Source: an uncultured Prevotellaceae bacterium (GTDB taxonomy: Bacteria; Bacteroidota; Bacteroidia; Bacteroidales; Bacteroidaceae). Taken from it: 64,000 nt of DNA. The position numbers and the translations under genes were made by a program. The notes under the pieces were generated by a model. That model was not told the DNA's origin and ran no database searches. It saw only the letters and a program-made list of their open reading frames with translations. Shown here in pieces: positions 62,446 through 64,000 of this stretch. The DNA is taken from assembly GCA_949295905.1 (NCBI GenBank), contig CASFNA010000004.1:1-64000 (forward strand), in the 5' to 3' direction. How positions within the stretch are numbered: position 1 is the stretch's first letter; each line of letters opens with the position of its first letter.

Positions 62446-64000
62446 ATGGCAAGACTCAAAACAGCGCTTTTTGTATTACTGCTCGCCTTGACGCTGCCGC
62501 TCGCGGCAAAGGAATACAAGTATCAGACCGTTCCCGGCGACCTGATGAATACACGCATCTACATGCTTGACAACGGACTGACCGTCTACCTCTCGGTGAA
62601 CAACGAGAAACCGCGCATACAGACGTACATCGCCGTGCGCACGGGAAGCCGCAACGACCCGCCCGAAACGACAGGCCTGGCACACTATCTTGAGCACCTG
62701 ATGTTCAAGGGAACACGGCAATTCGGCACCACAGACGCGGCCGCCGAAGCTCCGCTTCTCGACTCGATACAAAACCGTTTCGAAGTGTACCGCACGATAA
62801 AGGACTCGCTACAGCGCCGCGCTTACTACCACCAGATAGACAGCCTGTCGCAGATTGCCGCCAAATATTTCATCCCCAACGAGTACGACAAGCTGATGTC
62901 GTCAATCGGAGCGCAGGGAACAAACGCCTACACAAGCAACGACGTGACCTGCTACGTGGAGGACATACCGGCCAACGAGGTGGAGAACTGGGCGCGCATA
63001 CAGGCCGACCGCTTCCAGAACATGGTAATACGAGGCTTCCACACGGAGCTTGAGGCCGTGTACGAGGAGTACAACATGGGGCTTGCCGACGACAGCAACA
63101 AGCTCTTCAACGCGCTCATGGCCAAGCTGTTTCCCGGTCATCCGTATGGTACACAGACAACCATCGGCACGCAGGAACATCTGAAAAACCCGTCAATAGT
63201 AAACATAAAGAACTACTTTAAGCGGTATTACGCACCTAACAACGTGGCTATCTGCATGGCAGGCGACTTCGACCCGGATGCCGTAATGGCCGTCATCGAC
63301 AAGTATTTCGGCTCATGGCAGCCCACCCCCAACCTCTCGCAGCCGCAATACGCACCTATACCCGACCGCACGGCACCGGCCGACACCACCGTTGTAGGCC
63401 AGGAAGCGGAGAACATATACGTAGGATGGAAGTTTGACAAGGCGGCCTCACTCCAGGCCGACACGCTCGACGTAATAGCCGACATGCTGTCGAACGGCAA
63501 GGCCGGACTGTTCGACCTTGACCTCGACCAGCAGATGAAATGGCTCGGCGGAGGAGCTTTCACGCTGCCGCTGGCAGAATATTCGGGCTTCATCATGGCC
63601 GGTTTCCCGAAACAAGGGCAAACTCTTGACGAGGTGAAAGCCCTCATGCTCGGCGAAATAGACAAGCTGAAGCGCGGCGAATTCAGCGAAGAGCTGGTAA
63701 AAGCGGTGGTGAACAACAAGAAGCTGAACTTCTATACAACCCTGGAAAGCAACGCCGGACGCGCCGACATGTTCGTTGACGCATTCATAAACCGCAAAAA
63801 CTGGAGCGACGTTGCAGGCAAACTCGACCGCATATCGGGAATAACGAAACAGCAAATAGTGGACTTTGCGCGCCGGCACTTCGCCGACAACTACGTGGCC
63901 GTGTACAAACGCACGGGCGTAGACTCTACAATCAAGAAGATAGACAAGCCCGAAATAACGGCAATTCCAGCCAACCGGGAACTACAGAGTGTGTTCGTAA
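62446..64000 (+). CDS. M16-family (insulinase-like) zinc peptidase, 5' part
   Basis: The frame runs open from the ATG at 62446 to the window end, 518 codons. A signal peptide (MARLKTALFVLLLALTLPLAA) precedes the M16 catalytic domain. The inverted zinc motif is HYLEHLMFKGT (HxxEH, about residue 80), and the third ligand Glu is in ELEAVYEEYNMG. The inactive-partner type domain (about 240-420) follows with NNVAICMAGDFDPDAVMAVIDKYFG. Bacteroidota proteins of this type are about 900 residues, so the second half is missing here. The 140 bases before it hold an AAGGCAATTGCCTT palindrome (62341-62354) but no clear promoter box. Confidence 0.92.
   Translation, partial: MARLKTALFVLLLALTLPLAAKEYKYQTVPGDLMNTRIYMLDNGLTVYLSVNNEKPRIQTYIAVRTGSRNDPPETTGLAHYLEHLMFKGTRQFGTTDAAAEAPLLDSIQNRFEVYRTIKDSLQRRAYYHQIDSLSQIAAKYFIPNEYDKLMSSIGAQGTNAYTSNDVTCYVEDIPANEVENWARIQADRFQNMVIRGFHTELEAVYEEYNMGLADDSNKLFNALMAKLFPGHPYGTQTTIGTQEHLKNPSIVNIKNYFKRYYAPNNVAICMAGDFDPDAVMAVIDKYFGSWQPTPNLSQPQYAPIPDRTAPADTTVVGQEAENIYVGWKFDKAASLQADTLDVIADMLSNGKAGLFDLDLDQQMKWLGGGAFTLPLAEYSGFIMAGFPKQGQTLDEVKALMLGEIDKLKRGEFSEELVKAVVNNKKLNFYTTLESNAGRADMFVDAFINRKNWSDVAGKLDRISGITKQQIVDFARRHFADNYVAVYKRTGVDSTIKKIDKPEITAIPANRELQSVFV

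Overview
The window comes from a member of the Bacteroidales, most likely Prevotella-like. Direct signs are the many TAnnTTTG promoter boxes (the Bacteroidota -7 element), families largely restricted to that phylum (DUF4954, DUF3667, DUF3987, BT4734-type primase-like proteins, MGP-type GH130 with a GPH symporter and an epimerase), and host genes that use many G/C-ending codons. The genus cannot be fixed from the sequence alone.

Positions 1-16.9 kb are a foreign island, visibly richer in A/T over its first 9 kb. It starts with the tail of a winged-helix protein and a small membrane protein. A tight six-gene + strand operon follows: Xre-type controller, cytosine-5 DNA methyltransferase, McrB-like AAA+ motor, DUF2357/McrC-like nuclease, large SF2 helicase, and Vsr mismatch endonuclease. 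It reads as a composite restriction-modification/defence system of LlaJI/McrBC style. On the - strand is an integrative mobilizable element: MobC-like protein, relaxase, two replication-type proteins, a helix-turn-helix protein, tyrosine integrase and a zinc-ribbon excisionase-like protein. It ends just beyond the dnaK terminator. The Vsr gene and the mobilization module converge with only 11 bases between them, so the defence operon is probably cargo of the element.

Positions 16.9-34 kb are host chromosome. After dnaK comes a locus that looks built for acetylated galactoglucomannan: GH36 alpha-galactosidase, AraC regulator, a 1400-residue double acetyl esterase, GH26 mannanase, GH130 mannosylglucose phosphorylase, GPH sugar symporter, cellobiose/mannobiose 2-epimerase, and a decayed CE2-type acetyl esterase. 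No SusC/SusD pair is present in the window.

Positions 34-64 kb hold an ADP-forming acyl-CoA synthetase, a two-component system followed by two PepSY-like paralogues, a YitT transporter, a giant alpha-2-macroglobulin with a DUF1573 protein, meaB, ispH, a small Cys-rich protein, an SGNH esterase, cysK, a DMT exporter, xpt, clpB, a DUF3667 protein, hflX, a DUF4954 protein, and the start of an M16 peptidase that runs off the window.

The most unusual layer is non-coding. A mosaic palindromic repeat, with units close to AAAAGGCCGTCTTTT and a conserved tail, occurs nine times between genes and once, in frame, inside the DUF4954 gene. Several unrelated inverted-repeat (MITE-like) elements also occur, and two of them with shared ends flank the araC-type gene. 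dnaK and clpB share an upstream GGCACATnTTTTG element that resembles a sigma-54 -24/-12 promoter, with a TGTCA/TGACA inverted repeat just upstream of each.
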